NCBI GenBank assembly: GCA_964245885.1
Contig: CAXTOX010000052.1
Span: 1-25,881, forward strand
Length of the DNA stretch: 25,881 bases
Reading direction: 5' to 3'
Origin: CAHJWO01 sp964245885
GTDB taxonomy: Bacteria; Verrucomicrobiota; Verrucomicrobiia; Chthoniobacterales; SZAS-18
The notes below the pieces were generated by a model. The model was not told the origin of the DNA, ran no database searches, and saw only the letters and a program-made list of their open reading frames with translations. The position numbers and the translations under genes were made by a program. This document shows positions 1-8,813 of the stretch, piece by piece. Each line of letters starts with the position of its first letter. Position 1 is the first letter of the stretch.

Positions 1-2305
1 GCGCGGGCGTCAGACGCGGCAGGGCGTAGGCACGCTCCCAGGTGGCGAGCGCGTCGAACCACCGGTCCGCCCGCTGCTGGGCCAGGGCGAGGTCGCTCAA
101 CGCGTCGACGGAGCCGGGTTCCTCCGCCACGCGCCGGTCGAGGAGAACCATCGCTCCGTCGAACGCACCGTCCTCCAGCATCAGGTCGGCGATGCGCTTC
201 GTGACGGCGGGTCTGCGTTTGGGATCAAGGGTGGCGATCTCGTTCAGCCGCCGGATCGCCGCGCCGTGGTTGTGCTGGGCCACAGCGTCGTCGGCCAGGA
301 TTTCGCGTGCCGCGAGGCTGCCGGGGTCGAGCGCGAGCGCCGAACCGGCGGCCAGCCCGGCATCGTGCGGCCGGTGCGCCCAAGCCAGCCAGCGGGCGAG
401 ACGCAGGTAAGCGGCGGCGGAGGGGTTTTCGCGCACGGTTCTCTGCAAGCCTTCCAGGTAACGAGTCAGCGGCTGGTCCGGCTCTTTCGCCGGCAGCCCT
501 TCCTTGGCGCTCGGAAGTTTCGGAACCGCCACGGAGCCAGCGGTGATGGGCTTGCCGCTGCCATCCAACAAAATACCGGTGCGCCGGCGTCCAGGGGCGG
601 CCGGAGCAGCGTCTCCGGTCGGCGAACGGTCCAGCAAGGCCTGGAAGAGCTTGTGGTCGGTTTCCTCGCGCTCCGTTCCCGGAGACGCGGCGGCGAGGGC
701 GCGCTCCCACGGTTCGATCCCCCCGGTCATGTCTCCTTTCGACAGACGCAATTCCCCGATGGCAACGAGCGCCGTCCTGGAACCGGGTTGGAGGGTGATC
801 ACCTGCTGCCAGCAACGTAAGGCCTCGTCAGGTTCAGCGGCATCCTTGTAGCAGTCGGCTGCGGCGGTCCAACGTTGCGCGAGGGCGACGGGCTCGCCGG
901 GCTGCGCGGTCATTTGGTCGAGCACCGCGTGTGCATCCGGACTGCGTCCATGCCCGAAATAAAATTTCGCCAGGGCGAGGGCTGGCTCCACGGCGTTCGG
1001 TTGACGCTTGACGGCCGCGGCGAGCAAGGTTTTCGCGGCCTCGTCCAGGTGATGCGAGAGGAAGAACTGGAGCGCGGGAACAGAGACGGATTCGTCCGCT
1101 GGATTCTGCGCGACACGCGCCTCGATCCGCGCCACGGCGTCCGCAGTTTGACCCAACTGCACGTCCAGGTCCGCGCGGGCGAGGAGCCACTCCAGGTTGG
1201 CCGGTTGCAACTTCAGGAGGCCGTCGTAAAGCGCGGCGGCGCGCCCGCCGTCGCCCTGGTCGGTCAGGAGGCGGGCCAGCTTGAGGGTGTTGTCACGGTC
1301 GCGCGGCGCGAGGGCGACGGCCTTCTCCAGCCAGGCACGGGCGCTGTCCGGATCGCCCTGCGCCTCCGCCAGGGCGACGAGGCGTTGGTAGTTGCCGAGG
1401 TCGCGCGGCGTTTGCTCGACGTCCGCCTGCCAGCGCGCGGCGAGTTCGGCCGCTTTGCCCTCGCGTTGGTAGAGGCGGATCAGCCGGGTCTGGAGATCGC
1501 CGTTGAGCCAGTTGTCGCGCGCCGTCAGCGCGAGACCGCGTTCCAGCGCGTCGTGGGCGGCGTTGAAGTTGCCGCGGGCTTCGTACAGGCGGCCCAGCTC
1601 GCGCAGCGCGGACGCGCGCGCGGCGGGATCGGCGTGCTGGTCGATGTATTCATAGTGAGCAATGGCGCGGTCAGGCAGGCCGTTCTTCTCGTAACTGGCG
1701 GCGAGCTGCCGGTGGAGCGCGAGGTCGGACGGGTTGGCGGCGATCAGCTTTTCCCAGGCCTCGCTCGCCTTTGAAGGCTGCCCGGCGGCGATCCACGCGT
1801 CACCGAGTTTCGAGAGCCATGCCGATCGGCGGCGGTCGATGGCGGGCGTTTTGGCTAGGGCTTGTTCCAACGACGCGGCGGCTTCGTTGGGTTGACCCCG
1901 CGTCAGCGCGAGGTCGGCCAGCGCGACGAACGGCAGCGGGCTGGCCGGGTCGAGGCGGGTGGCGCGTTCGTAGCTGCCGGCAGCCTCGTCGAGCCGACCC
2001 GCGCGCTTGAGCAGATGCCCGTAGACCAGCGCGTCCGCCGGCTTGCCGCCCGTTTCGGTGGCGCGTTGGTACCGGTCGATCAACGCCGCCGTGGCGTTGC
2101 GTTCCTCGTACATTTTCCAGATGCGGTCGAGTGCCGCGCCCTCGGCCGGGTTGGCGGCGAGCATCGCCTCGTAGCGTTCGGCCACACGCGCGGCGCGGTC
2201 GTCATCACCGAACGGAGCTGCCGAGGGTGCAGGCGATTGCCCCGCCGATCCCCCAACGAAGAGAAAACAGGCTAGCAGCACGACGGCGCAGCGAGGCAAA
2301 ATCAT
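1..2305 (-). CDS. Exported TPR-repeat protein, C-terminus beyond the window edge
   Basis: The minus strand stays open from an ATG at 2305 to the left edge, giving 768 residues with no stop, so this is the N-terminal part of a larger protein. Residues 1-22 look like a signal peptide: short polar start, hydrophobic run VVLLACFLFVGG, cleavage probably after SAG. From about residue 93 to 540 there are successive helical pairs with TPR spacing (Gly/Ala at position 8, Ala at 20, Pro near 32), for example around 94-120 and 165-192. A Pro/Gly/Lys-rich linker near 590-625 is followed by more TPR-like helices to the edge. TPR arrays are protein-binding scaffolds, and the signal peptide places this one outside the cytoplasm. 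The partner is unknown. An LLAC tetrad at 10-13 resembles a lipobox but sits inside the hydrophobic core, so I do not call a lipoprotein. It is divergent from the membrane gene at 2410. Confidence 0.85.
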   Translation of the reverse strand, partial: MILPRCAVVLLACFLFVGGSAGQSPAPSAAPFGDDDRAARVAERYEAMLAANPAEGAALDRIWKMYEERNATAALIDRYQRATETGGKPADALVYGHLLKRAGRLDEAAGSYERATRLDPASPLPFVALADLALTRGQPNEAAASLEQALAKTPAIDRRRSAWLSKLGDAWIAAGQPSKASEAWEKLIAANPSDLALHRQLAASYEKNGLPDRAIAHYEYIDQHADPAARASALRELGRLYEARGNFNAAHDALERGLALTARDNWLNGDLQTRLIRLYQREGKAAELAARWQADVEQTPRDLGNYQRLVALAEAQGDPDSARAWLEKAVALAPRDRDNTLKLARLLTDQGDGGRAAALYDGLLKLQPANLEWLLARADLDVQLGQTADAVARIEARVAQNPADESVSVPALQFFLSHHLDEAAKTLLAAAVKRQPNAVEPALALAKFYFGHGRSPDAHAVLDQMTAQPGEPVALAQRWTAAADCYKDAAEPDEALRCWQQVITLQPGSRTALVAIGELRLSKGDMTGGIEPWERALAAASPGTEREETDHKLFQALLDRSPTGDAAPAAPGRRRTGILLDGSGKPITAGSVAVPKLPSAKEGLPAKEPDQPLTRYLEGLQRTVRENPSAAAYLRLARWLAWAHRPHDAGLAAGSALALDPGSLAAREILADDAVAQHNHGAAIRRLNEIATLDPKRRPAVTKRIADLMLEDGAFDGAMVLLDRRVAEEPGSVDALSDLALAQQRADRWFDALATWERAYALPRLTPA

Positions 2306-2409
2306 CGAAGGCCGAACGTAAGCCGGCGGCACCGCGGCGGCAAGTCGGCGACGCCGGCGAGGGTTGCGCAATGGCGGCGAATGTTGTCTGATCGAAGCAA
2401 CGACCCGCC

Positions 2410-2931
2410 GTGTATCCCGACGAAACCTCCAACCGTTTGCTGCTCCGCGTCCGCGTGGCTTTGTCGGCCTTCATGATCGGTCTCATCGTGAGCGGCGTGA
2501 CCGCTTTTCCGCTGGAGGCCGAACTTGATCTCCTGACCCGCTGGACCGGCGCGGAGAAGATCGCGGCGTCGGGCGGGGCTTTTGCAAGCGCCGCCGCGTG
2601 GACGGTCACCGTCCGGGATGCCCTGCACGCCACTTACGCCAGATATCCGTTCATCGCTTACGGCACCGACTGGCTGGCGTTCGGGCACATCGTCATCGCG
2701 TTGTTTTTCGTCGCGCCCTGGTTCGATCCGGTGAAAAACATGGCCGCGATTCGGACGGGCATGTGGGCTTGCGTCCTGGTCTTCCCGCTGGCATTGGTCT
2801 GCGGACCCATCCGGGGAGTGCCGTTCTTCTGGCGGCTGATCGACTGTTCGTTTGGCTTTTTCGGTCTTCCTCTGCTGTGGTACGCCCGTACCTGCACGGA
2901 GCGGCTCAGAGGCCGGTCGGCAGGTGGATGA
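2410..2931 (+). CDS. Small integral membrane protein, function unknown
   Basis: A 173-residue protein starting at GTG (MYPDETSNR...). I see four hydrophobic segments, at about residues 15-37, 86-105, 114-134 and 137-158. A loop between helices 1 and 2 carries the acidic stretch PLEAELDLLTRW. The last loop and helix contain GPIRGVPFFWRLIDCSFG, which reads like a conserved motif, but I cannot name the family. No enzymatic motif is visible. Its last 26 bases overlap the 3' end of the convergent Nif3-like gene, so the two share termination sequence. It is divergent from the TPR gene, with 104 bp between them. No Shine-Dalgarno precedes the GTG, so the start is only moderately secure. Confidence 0.75.
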   Translation: MYPDETSNRLLLRVRVALSAFMIGLIVSGVTAFPLEAELDLLTRWTGAEKIAASGGAFASAAAWTVTVRDALHATYARYPFIAYGTDWLAFGHIVIALFFVAPWFDPVKNMAAIRTGMWACVLVFPLALVCGPIRGVPFFWRLIDCSFGFFGLPLLWYARTCTERLRGRSAGG

Positions 2932-3682
2932 AGTCCCACGGCAGGCCGAAACGTTCGCCGACGTGCGCGGCGAGCGCCCTCACGGCAAACGTCTCCGTGG
3001 CGTAGTGGCCGCCGTAGAAGATGTTGAGGCCCACCTCCTCCGCCAGGGCGTAGGTCCAGTGCGGCCCCTCGCCGGTGATGAGCGTGTCGATGCCTGCGTC
3101 GGCCACCCGGCGCGCCTCCGAGCCAGCCGCGCCGGTGATGACGCCGACGTGCCGGATTTCCTCCGGACCGCCGGGGCAGACCCGGACCGCGCCGTCGACC
3201 GCCCGGCCCAGCCGCGCGGACAAGGCATCGCGGGTCAGCGCCCGGTCCAGCCGCGCACGGCAACCGATCAGCGTGCCTTTCACGTCAAAGAACGGCTGCC
3301 AGTCATCAGTGAACTCCGGAGCGGGAAAACACGCGCGGGCCAGCAGCATGCTGTTGCCCATCCGGCCGGTGTCCAGCGGCAGATGGGCACTGTAGATGGC
3401 GAGGTTGCCTTCCAGCGCACACCGAAAAAGCTCGCGGCGCTTACCGGTCATCGGCATCAGACCGTTCCAGAAAAGCCCGTGGTGAACGATCAGCAAATCA
3501 CAGCCGCTATTCACCGCCTCAGCCACCGTCGAGAGACTGGCGTCCACCGCCGCGCAGACGTGCGAGACCGTGCCGTCATTTTCCAACTGGAGGCCGTTGA
3601 GTGCGTTCGGGTAGTCGGCAATCTCGCGCCGACGCAGGTGGCCGTCGAGGTACTGACAGAGCGAGGCGAGGGTGGGTTCCAT
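2906..3682 (-). CDS. Nif3-like dinuclear metal-centre protein (YbgI/YqfO family)
   Basis: A 258-residue protein from the ATG at 3682. The frame is open for 52 more codons upstream, but those overlap the divergent ychF start and do not resemble the family. Metal-ligand motifs of the NIF3 family are present: VHHG at 66-69, SAHLPLD at 98-104 (His100, Asp104), and the C-terminal GGHYATETFAV segment with the late His and Glu ligands. The family binds two metal ions and forms toroidal hexamers. Its reaction is not settled, with GTP cyclohydrolase-like and hydrolase roles proposed. The length matches the short form without the central insert. It is divergent from ychF across 64 bp and overlaps the 3' end of the gene at 2410. 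Family confidence is high, biochemical role low. Confidence 0.92.
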   Translation of the reverse strand: MEPTLASLCQYLDGHLRRREIADYPNALNGLQLENDGTVSHVCAAVDASLSTVAEAVNSGCDLLIVHHGLFWNGLMPMTGKRRELFRCALEGNLAIYSAHLPLDTGRMGNSMLLARACFPAPEFTDDWQPFFDVKGTLIGCRARLDRALTRDALSARLGRAVDGAVRVCPGGPEEIRHVGVITGAAGSEARRVADAGIDTLITGEGPHWTYALAEEVGLNIFYGGHYATETFAVRALAAHVGERFGLPWDFIHLPTGL

Positions 3683-3692
3683 GGGTCGGCAG

Positions 3693-3709
3693 AGAACAAA
3701 ACCCGTTCT
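3693..3709. promoter_or_regulatory. Inverted repeat between divergent nif3-like and ychF genes
   Basis: AGAAC and GTTCT face each other across a 7-base spacer in the 64-bp space between two divergent starts. Flanking bases extend the match imperfectly (6 of 8 per arm). The position suits an operator, but such short repeats arise by chance. No regulator can be named. Confidence 0.2.
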
Positions 3710-3746
3710 GTTCATCGCGCAAATCGCGGCTACATTGCCCGTCCTT

Positions 3747-4898
<1,152 letters not shown>

Positions 4899-4922
4899 CC
4901 GCAGCGGGCCTTGCTTCCCCAA

Positions 4923-5044
4923 CAGAAGGAATTTATTCACGGACTCCGCAGATTTTCGCAGAGGGAAGAAGGGAAGCAGATCTCGCAACTCTGTCCCTGC
5001 TTTTTCTAATCTGCGAAAATCGGCGAAATCTGTGGACCCTTCTG
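4923..5044. repeat. Palindromic intergenic repeat, copy 1
   Basis: An imperfect inverted repeat of about 120 bp. The outer arms are CAGAAGG (4923-4929) and its near-complement (5037-5044). Inside, the left arm around 4945-4963 (CCGCAGATTTTCGCAGA) pairs with 5008-5036, which read in reverse contains CCACAGATTTCGCCGATTTT and CGCAGATTAGA. The transcript could form a long hairpin. Copy 2 lies at 20410-20484 and shares CCACAGATT, CGCAGATTA and GCAGGG. It separates ychF from the protease operon and could act as a terminator or a processing site. Confidence 0.7.
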
Positions 5045-5149
5045 CTCGCGAAGACTTTGGACACGCTTTCTAAATCCTCGTCCGGCGGGGAGTTGCCGAC
5101 AAACCATTTTACAGCCCGCGGACCTTCATCCATTGTCCCCCACCCTACC

Positions 5150-6823
5150 ATGACCCGCCCCTCTCCGAAGGCGTTGGCCTTCCTGTGCTGCTGCGCCTGC
5201 CTGCTCTTGCTGCCGAGTCGCTCCGCCCGCGCTGAAATCGCCGACGTGCGCCGGAGCGTCGTGCGCATCACCACCACCTCACAGGACCCCGACTACAAGG
5301 TGCCTTGGAACCCGGGCAACGTCACGCGCGGAGTCGGGGCCGGGTTCATCATCGCCGGGCCGCGGATCATCACCAACGCGCACGTCATCAGCAACGCGCG
5401 CTTCATCACCGTCGAACGTGAAAATGATCCAAAGAAGTATCCTGCCCGCGTCAAGTTCGTGGGGCACGACTGCGATCTGGCGGTGCTCGAGGTGCGCGAC
5501 CCCGAGTTTTACAAGGGTCTCAAGCCGCTCGACATCGGCGGCATCCCCAAGCTGGAATCCAGCGTCTCCGTGTACGGCTACCCCATCGGCGGCGAACGTC
5601 TCTCGGTGACGCGCGGCGTGGTGTCGCGCGTCGACTTCCAGGTGTACAGCCATTCCGCGGTGGACAGCCACCTTGCCTGCCAGATCGACGCCGCGATCAA
5701 CCCTGGCAACAGCGGCGGTCCCGTGCTCCAGGAGGGCAAGGTCGTGGGAGTGGCGTTTCAGGGCTACAGCGGGGACGTGGCGCAGAACGTCGGCTACATG
5801 ATCGCCACCCCCGTGCTGCAGCACTTTCTGGGGGACGTGAAGGACGGCAGGTACGACAAGTACGTCGATCTGGCCATCACCCCCTTCCGCTTGCAGAACC
5901 CGACCCAGCGCGCGGCGCNNNNNNNNNNGCCGGTGCTCCAGCATTTCCTCTCTGACATTCAGGATGGACAATATGACAAATACGTCGACCTCGCGATCAG
6001 CCCCATCCGGTTGCAGAACCCTGCCGAACGCCGCGCTCTCGGGCTGACGGACGACGATACCGGGATGCTCGTCGGCGCCATTGTGCCCGGCGGGACGTGC
6101 GACCAGGTGTTGAAGGTCGGTGACGTGATCCTCGCACTCGACGACCGGCCGGTGGCCAGCGACGGGTTCATCGAGATCGAAGGCGAGCGCGTGGAAATGG
6201 CCGAGGCCGTTGAACGCAAGTTCAAGGGCGACTCGCTCAAGCTGCACATCCTGCGCGACAAGAAGGAGGCGGACGTGACCGCAACGCTGAAGCCCGCGTG
6301 GCCGTTCCTGATCCAGGCGAACCACTACGACGCGAAACCGCGCTTCGTGCTGTTTGGCGGGCTGGTCTTCCAGCCGCTATCACGAGATTTCCTGGAAGTC
6401 TACGGGATCGACGACCTGCGCGTGCGCTACTTCTACGACTCGTTTGTGGACCGCGCCATCTTCCTCCAGCACCCGGAGGTGATCGTCCTGAGCCAGATTC
6501 TCCCCGACCCGATCAACACGTACCTGGAGCAATTCAAAAACTCCATCGTCAGTGAGGTGAACAACCATCCGATCAAGCGCCTGGATGACCTGGCCGCCGC
6601 CTTCGCGGAACCGTCGGATTACTACGTGATCAAGTGCATCGGTGAAGGGCGGCCCATCGTGCTCGAACGCTCCAAGGTGGAAGCCGCCCGCGAGCGCATC
6701 AAGACGGTCTACAACGTGGTGTCCGAGTCGAACCTCGATCCGACGCCCGGCACGCCGCCCGCCAAGCCTGCGGACGCCGTCGCCCGACGCGAAACCCCGC
6801 CGCCCGCCGCCGTGGCCCGTTGA
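5150..6823 (+). CDS. Deg/HtrA-type serine protease with PDZ domains, interrupted by an assembly gap; possibly two gene fragments
   Basis: Before the gap, the ATG at 5150 gives 256 residues. A signal peptide ends at ARA (residue 28). A trypsin-like domain follows with His78 (TNAHV), Asp109 (DCDLAVL) and Ser188 (GNSGGP), the complete S1C triad. After the gap (5930-6823) come a PDZ domain, with GDVILALDD and LKLHILRDKK strands, and a C-terminal region (FGGLVFQPLS, VIVLSQILPD, VNNHPIKRLDDL) like the PDZ_3 domain of plant Deg9-type proteases. The 36 codons ending at 5917 and the 36 from 5930 encode the same protein segment (27 of 36 residues identical), so the open frame across the N run is not one natural gene. 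Either two tandem paralogs are fused here or the scaffold is chimeric. Expected role: quality control or regulated proteolysis in the periplasm. Confidence 0.8.
   Translation: MTRPSPKALAFLCCCACLLLLPSRSARAEIADVRRSVVRITTTSQDPDYKVPWNPGNVTRGVGAGFIIAGPRIITNAHVISNARFITVERENDPKKYPARVKFVGHDCDLAVLEVRDPEFYKGLKPLDIGGIPKLESSVSVYGYPIGGERLSVTRGVVSRVDFQVYSHSAVDSHLACQIDAAINPGNSGGPVLQEGKVVGVAFQGYSGDVAQNVGYMIATPVLQHFLGDVKDGRYDKYVDLAITPFRLQNPTQRAAXXXXPVLQHFLSDIQDGQYDKYVDLAISPIRLQNPAERRALGLTDDDTGMLVGAIVPGGTCDQVLKVGDVILALDDRPVASDGFIEIEGERVEMAEAVERKFKGDSLKLHILRDKKEADVTATLKPAWPFLIQANHYDAKPRFVLFGGLVFQPLSRDFLEVYGIDDLRVRYFYDSFVDRAIFLQHPEVIVLSQILPDPINTYLEQFKNSIVSEVNNHPIKRLDDLAAAFAEPSDYYVIKCIGEGRPIVLERSKVEAARERIKTVYNVVSESNLDPTPGTPPAKPADAVARRETPPPAAVAR
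5810..6037 (+). repeat. Homologous segment present on both sides of the N gap
   Basis: 5810-5917 and 5930-6037 align codon by codon over 36 codons (PVLQHFL.D...DG.YDKYVDLAI) with about 70 percent base identity and 75 percent residue identity. Many changes are at third positions, so both copies evolved as coding sequence. This is the linker between protease and first PDZ domain of a Deg protein, seen twice. Confidence 0.9.
5919..5928. other. Assembly gap of 10 N
   Basis: Ten N inside the protease gene. Gaps of fixed round length are usually placeholders, so the true distance is unknown. The flanking homology suggests that material is missing or that the join is wrong. Confidence 0.98.
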
Positions 6824-6840
6824 TCCCCTGCCTCCCGATC

Positions 6841-8331
6841 ATGACCCGATTTCAGACCCTGCTCTTAGTGTCGCTGTGCTGCGTGCCCGGTGCCACGATT
6901 TCCGCGGCACCCGCCGCCCGGCCCGTCTCAAAGACCGACGTGTCCGTGGTCCGGGTGAATTCGACCAACCAGGACTACGACTTCTTCCGTCCCTGGTCGA
7001 AGAAGAACCCGCGCGTTTTCCACGGCCTCGGTGCGGTCACCGAAGGCAACCGGGTGCTCGTCACCGCACAACTGGTGGCAAACCACAACTACGTCGAACT
7101 CGAACGCGCCGAGAGCGGCCAGAAGACCGATGCCCGGGTGGTCTGCGTGGACTACGAGGCCAACCTCGCGCTGTTGGAGCCGACTACCGATAAGTTCCTG
7201 GCTGGCGTGCCGGCGTTGGAGTTGACGCAGGATGCCTCCGTCGGCGACCGGGTCAACGTGCTCCAGTTGGAGAGCAACGACGCCCTCGTGGCGACGCCCG
7301 GACCGATCACGACCATCGAGGTCTCGCATTATCAGCTCGAAGGGACTGCGTTCCTGGTTTATCGCCTAAGCCTTCCCTTGCAGTACCGGGAGGGCAGCTA
7401 CACGGCCCCGGTCATCAAAGACGGCAAGCTTGCCGGCATTTTGATGCGCTACGATCCCCGCGCGCAGAGCGTAGACGTGTTGCCCGCACCGGTCATCGCA
7501 CACTTTTTGCACGATGTCGGCGACGGTTCGTACAACGGCTTCCCGCGCGCGGGCCTGGACTACGCGCCGACGCGTGACCCGCAGTTGCGGCATTACGCGA
7601 AGCTGCCTGCCAGCGGCGGCGGGGTTTACGTGACCGACGTGGTAGCCCACGGTCCGGCGGCGGAAGCCGGGTTGCAGGTCGGCGATGTGGTGCTCGCAGT
7701 TGACGGCCACGACATCGACCAGGACGGCAACTACGAGGAACCGCTTTACGGCCGGATTTCCATTGTGCACCTGCTGTCGACCAAGACGTACGCAGGACAG
7801 ACCGTCAGCATGAAAATCTCGCGCGGCGGGGAGGAAAAAACCTTCGACGTGACGATGACCCACAAGCCACCGTCGGACTACGTCAGTGAACCCTATGTCA
7901 TCGACCACGCGCCGCGTTACTGCGTCGTGGACGGGTTGATCTTCGAGGAGCTTTCGCGCCAGTACCTCAAGGAATGGGGGAACGATTGGCAGAAGCAGGC
8001 ACCGCAACGGCTCGTCTACCTGGACCGTTACCAGTCCGCGATGATCCCGCAAGGCCGGCAACGGATCGTGATTTTGAGCCAGGTGCTGCCCACGGCGAGC
8101 AACATCGGGTACGAGGATCTTAAATACCTGGTGGTCACCAACGTGAACGGAGCGTCGGTCAACAGCCTCGACGATCTCCCGAAGGCGTTGGCAAAGCCCG
8201 TCGAGGGCTTTCACAAGTTCGAGTTTGAGGATTCGCCGCGCGAGTTGTACCTCGACGCAGGAACGCTCGCGGAGGACAACCGCAACGTTCAGGAAAGCTA
8301 CAGCCTGCCCACGCTCCAGCGTCTAAACTGA
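6841..8331 (+). CDS. Catalytically dead Deg/HtrA paralog (pseudoprotease) with PDZ domains
   Basis: A 496-residue protein starting at ATG 6841, 17 bp after the preceding stop. A TTG at 6820 is in frame but less likely. Residues 1-22 form a signal peptide (ending ISA). The whole protein aligns with its upstream neighbour: protease-like fold to about 225, linker (HFLHDVGDGSYNGFP), PDZ domain about 240-340 (AGLQVGDVVLAVDG), and a PDZ_3-like end (VVDGLIFEELS, VILSQVLP, LVVTNVNGASVNSLDDL). All three catalytic positions are changed: His to Gln77 (VTAQLV), Asp to Asn108 (EANLALLE) and Ser to Tyr187 (GSYTAP, where GNSGGP is expected). The oxyanion-hole glycines are also lost. It cannot be a serine protease by the usual mechanism. 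A regulatory, adaptor or substrate-binding partner of the active copy is likely, perhaps in mixed oligomers. Confidence 0.9.
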   Translation: MTRFQTLLLVSLCCVPGATISAAPAARPVSKTDVSVVRVNSTNQDYDFFRPWSKKNPRVFHGLGAVTEGNRVLVTAQLVANHNYVELERAESGQKTDARVVCVDYEANLALLEPTTDKFLAGVPALELTQDASVGDRVNVLQLESNDALVATPGPITTIEVSHYQLEGTAFLVYRLSLPLQYREGSYTAPVIKDGKLAGILMRYDPRAQSVDVLPAPVIAHFLHDVGDGSYNGFPRAGLDYAPTRDPQLRHYAKLPASGGGVYVTDVVAHGPAAEAGLQVGDVVLAVDGHDIDQDGNYEEPLYGRISIVHLLSTKTYAGQTVSMKISRGGEEKTFDVTMTHKPPSDYVSEPYVIDHAPRYCVVDGLIFEELSRQYLKEWGNDWQKQAPQRLVYLDRYQSAMIPQGRQRIVILSQVLPTASNIGYEDLKYLVVTNVNGASVNSLDDLPKALAKPVEGFHKFEFEDSPRELYLDAGTLAEDNRNVQESYSLPTLQRLN

Positions 8332-8388
8332 AACGGTCCATTCGGTGGCGTCCACGTGCCGGGCGGCAAGCGTTAACAGAGCAAACGA

Positions 8389-8404
8389 GCCAGCCGTCGC
8401 TGGC
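8389..8404 (+). terminator. Hairpin downstream of the pseudoprotease gene
   Basis: GCCAGC and GCTGGC form a perfect 6-bp stem around a CGTC loop, 58 bp after the stop at 8331 and 26 bp before the cupin ATG. There is no U-tract, so intrinsic termination is uncertain. Confidence 0.25.
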
Positions 8405-8429
8405 GATGCCTCCTGATCCTTCCCGTCTT

Positions 8430-8771
8430 ATGAGCGATACCAGCGTCACCAAAGTCAGTTCCGAACATTCCCCGCACGGCACCCTCGGCCAGAAGTACCT
8501 CGCCAGCGGCGTGACGCTTTCCATGCGCCTGTGGACCGACGAGGAACCCGGCGAGCCCAAGCCCGAGGCGGCGCGTGCGTACGAGACGGTCGGCTACGTG
8601 CTCAGAGGATCGGCCGAACTGCTGCTGGAGGGGCAGACCTTGCTCCTGAACCCGGGTGATTCGTGGGTGGTTCCCAAAGGCGCGAAACACACCTACCGCA
8701 TCAAGGAAACCTTCAGCGCGGTGGAGGCGACCAGTCCGCCTGCCCATGTGCACGACCGCGACCACGCCTGA
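8430..8771 (+). CDS. Small single-domain cupin protein
   Basis: A 113-residue protein forming one cupin beta-barrel. Motif 1 lies around 50-62 (ARAYETVGYVLRGSAEL) and motif 2 around 75-88 (NPGDSWVVPKGAKHTY). Motif 1 keeps Glu52 but lacks the usual HxH histidines, while motif 2 has His88. Further histidines occur near the C-terminus (SPPAHVHDRDHA). Metal binding is therefore uncertain, and no substrate can be inferred. I start at the ATG at 8430 (MSDTSVTKVSS). An in-frame ATG at 8406 would add eight residues. It lies between the protease pair and the CAX antiporter, all on the plus strand, with 42 bp to the antiporter start. Confidence 0.85.
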   Translation: MSDTSVTKVSSEHSPHGTLGQKYLASGVTLSMRLWTDEEPGEPKPEAARAYETVGYVLRGSAELLLEGQTLLLNPGDSWVVPKGAKHTYRIKETFSAVEATSPPAHVHDRDHA

Positions 8772-8813
8772 GCTGCTTTGCGCTCGCGATTGATCGCCGG
8801 TTGACGTGCGGAG

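Noticed and set aside
875..1774. Long plus-strand open frame opposite the TPR gene
   Set aside because: It is antisense to a clear TPR coding frame, and the translation is Val/Gly/Arg-rich without any motif. This is a common by-product of GC-rich coding DNA.
2267..2270. Lipoprotein signal at the N-terminus of the TPR protein (LLAC)
   Set aside because: The Cys is at residue 13 with hydrophobic sequence continuing past it, so a normal signal peptidase I site after SAG fits better.
3693..3709. AGAAC-N7-GTTCT as a LexA/SOS operator
   Set aside because: Spacing and orientation do not fit the TGTTC-N4-GAACA type that I recall for Verrucomicrobia, and neither flanking gene is a DNA-repair gene. 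Kept only as a weak inverted repeat.
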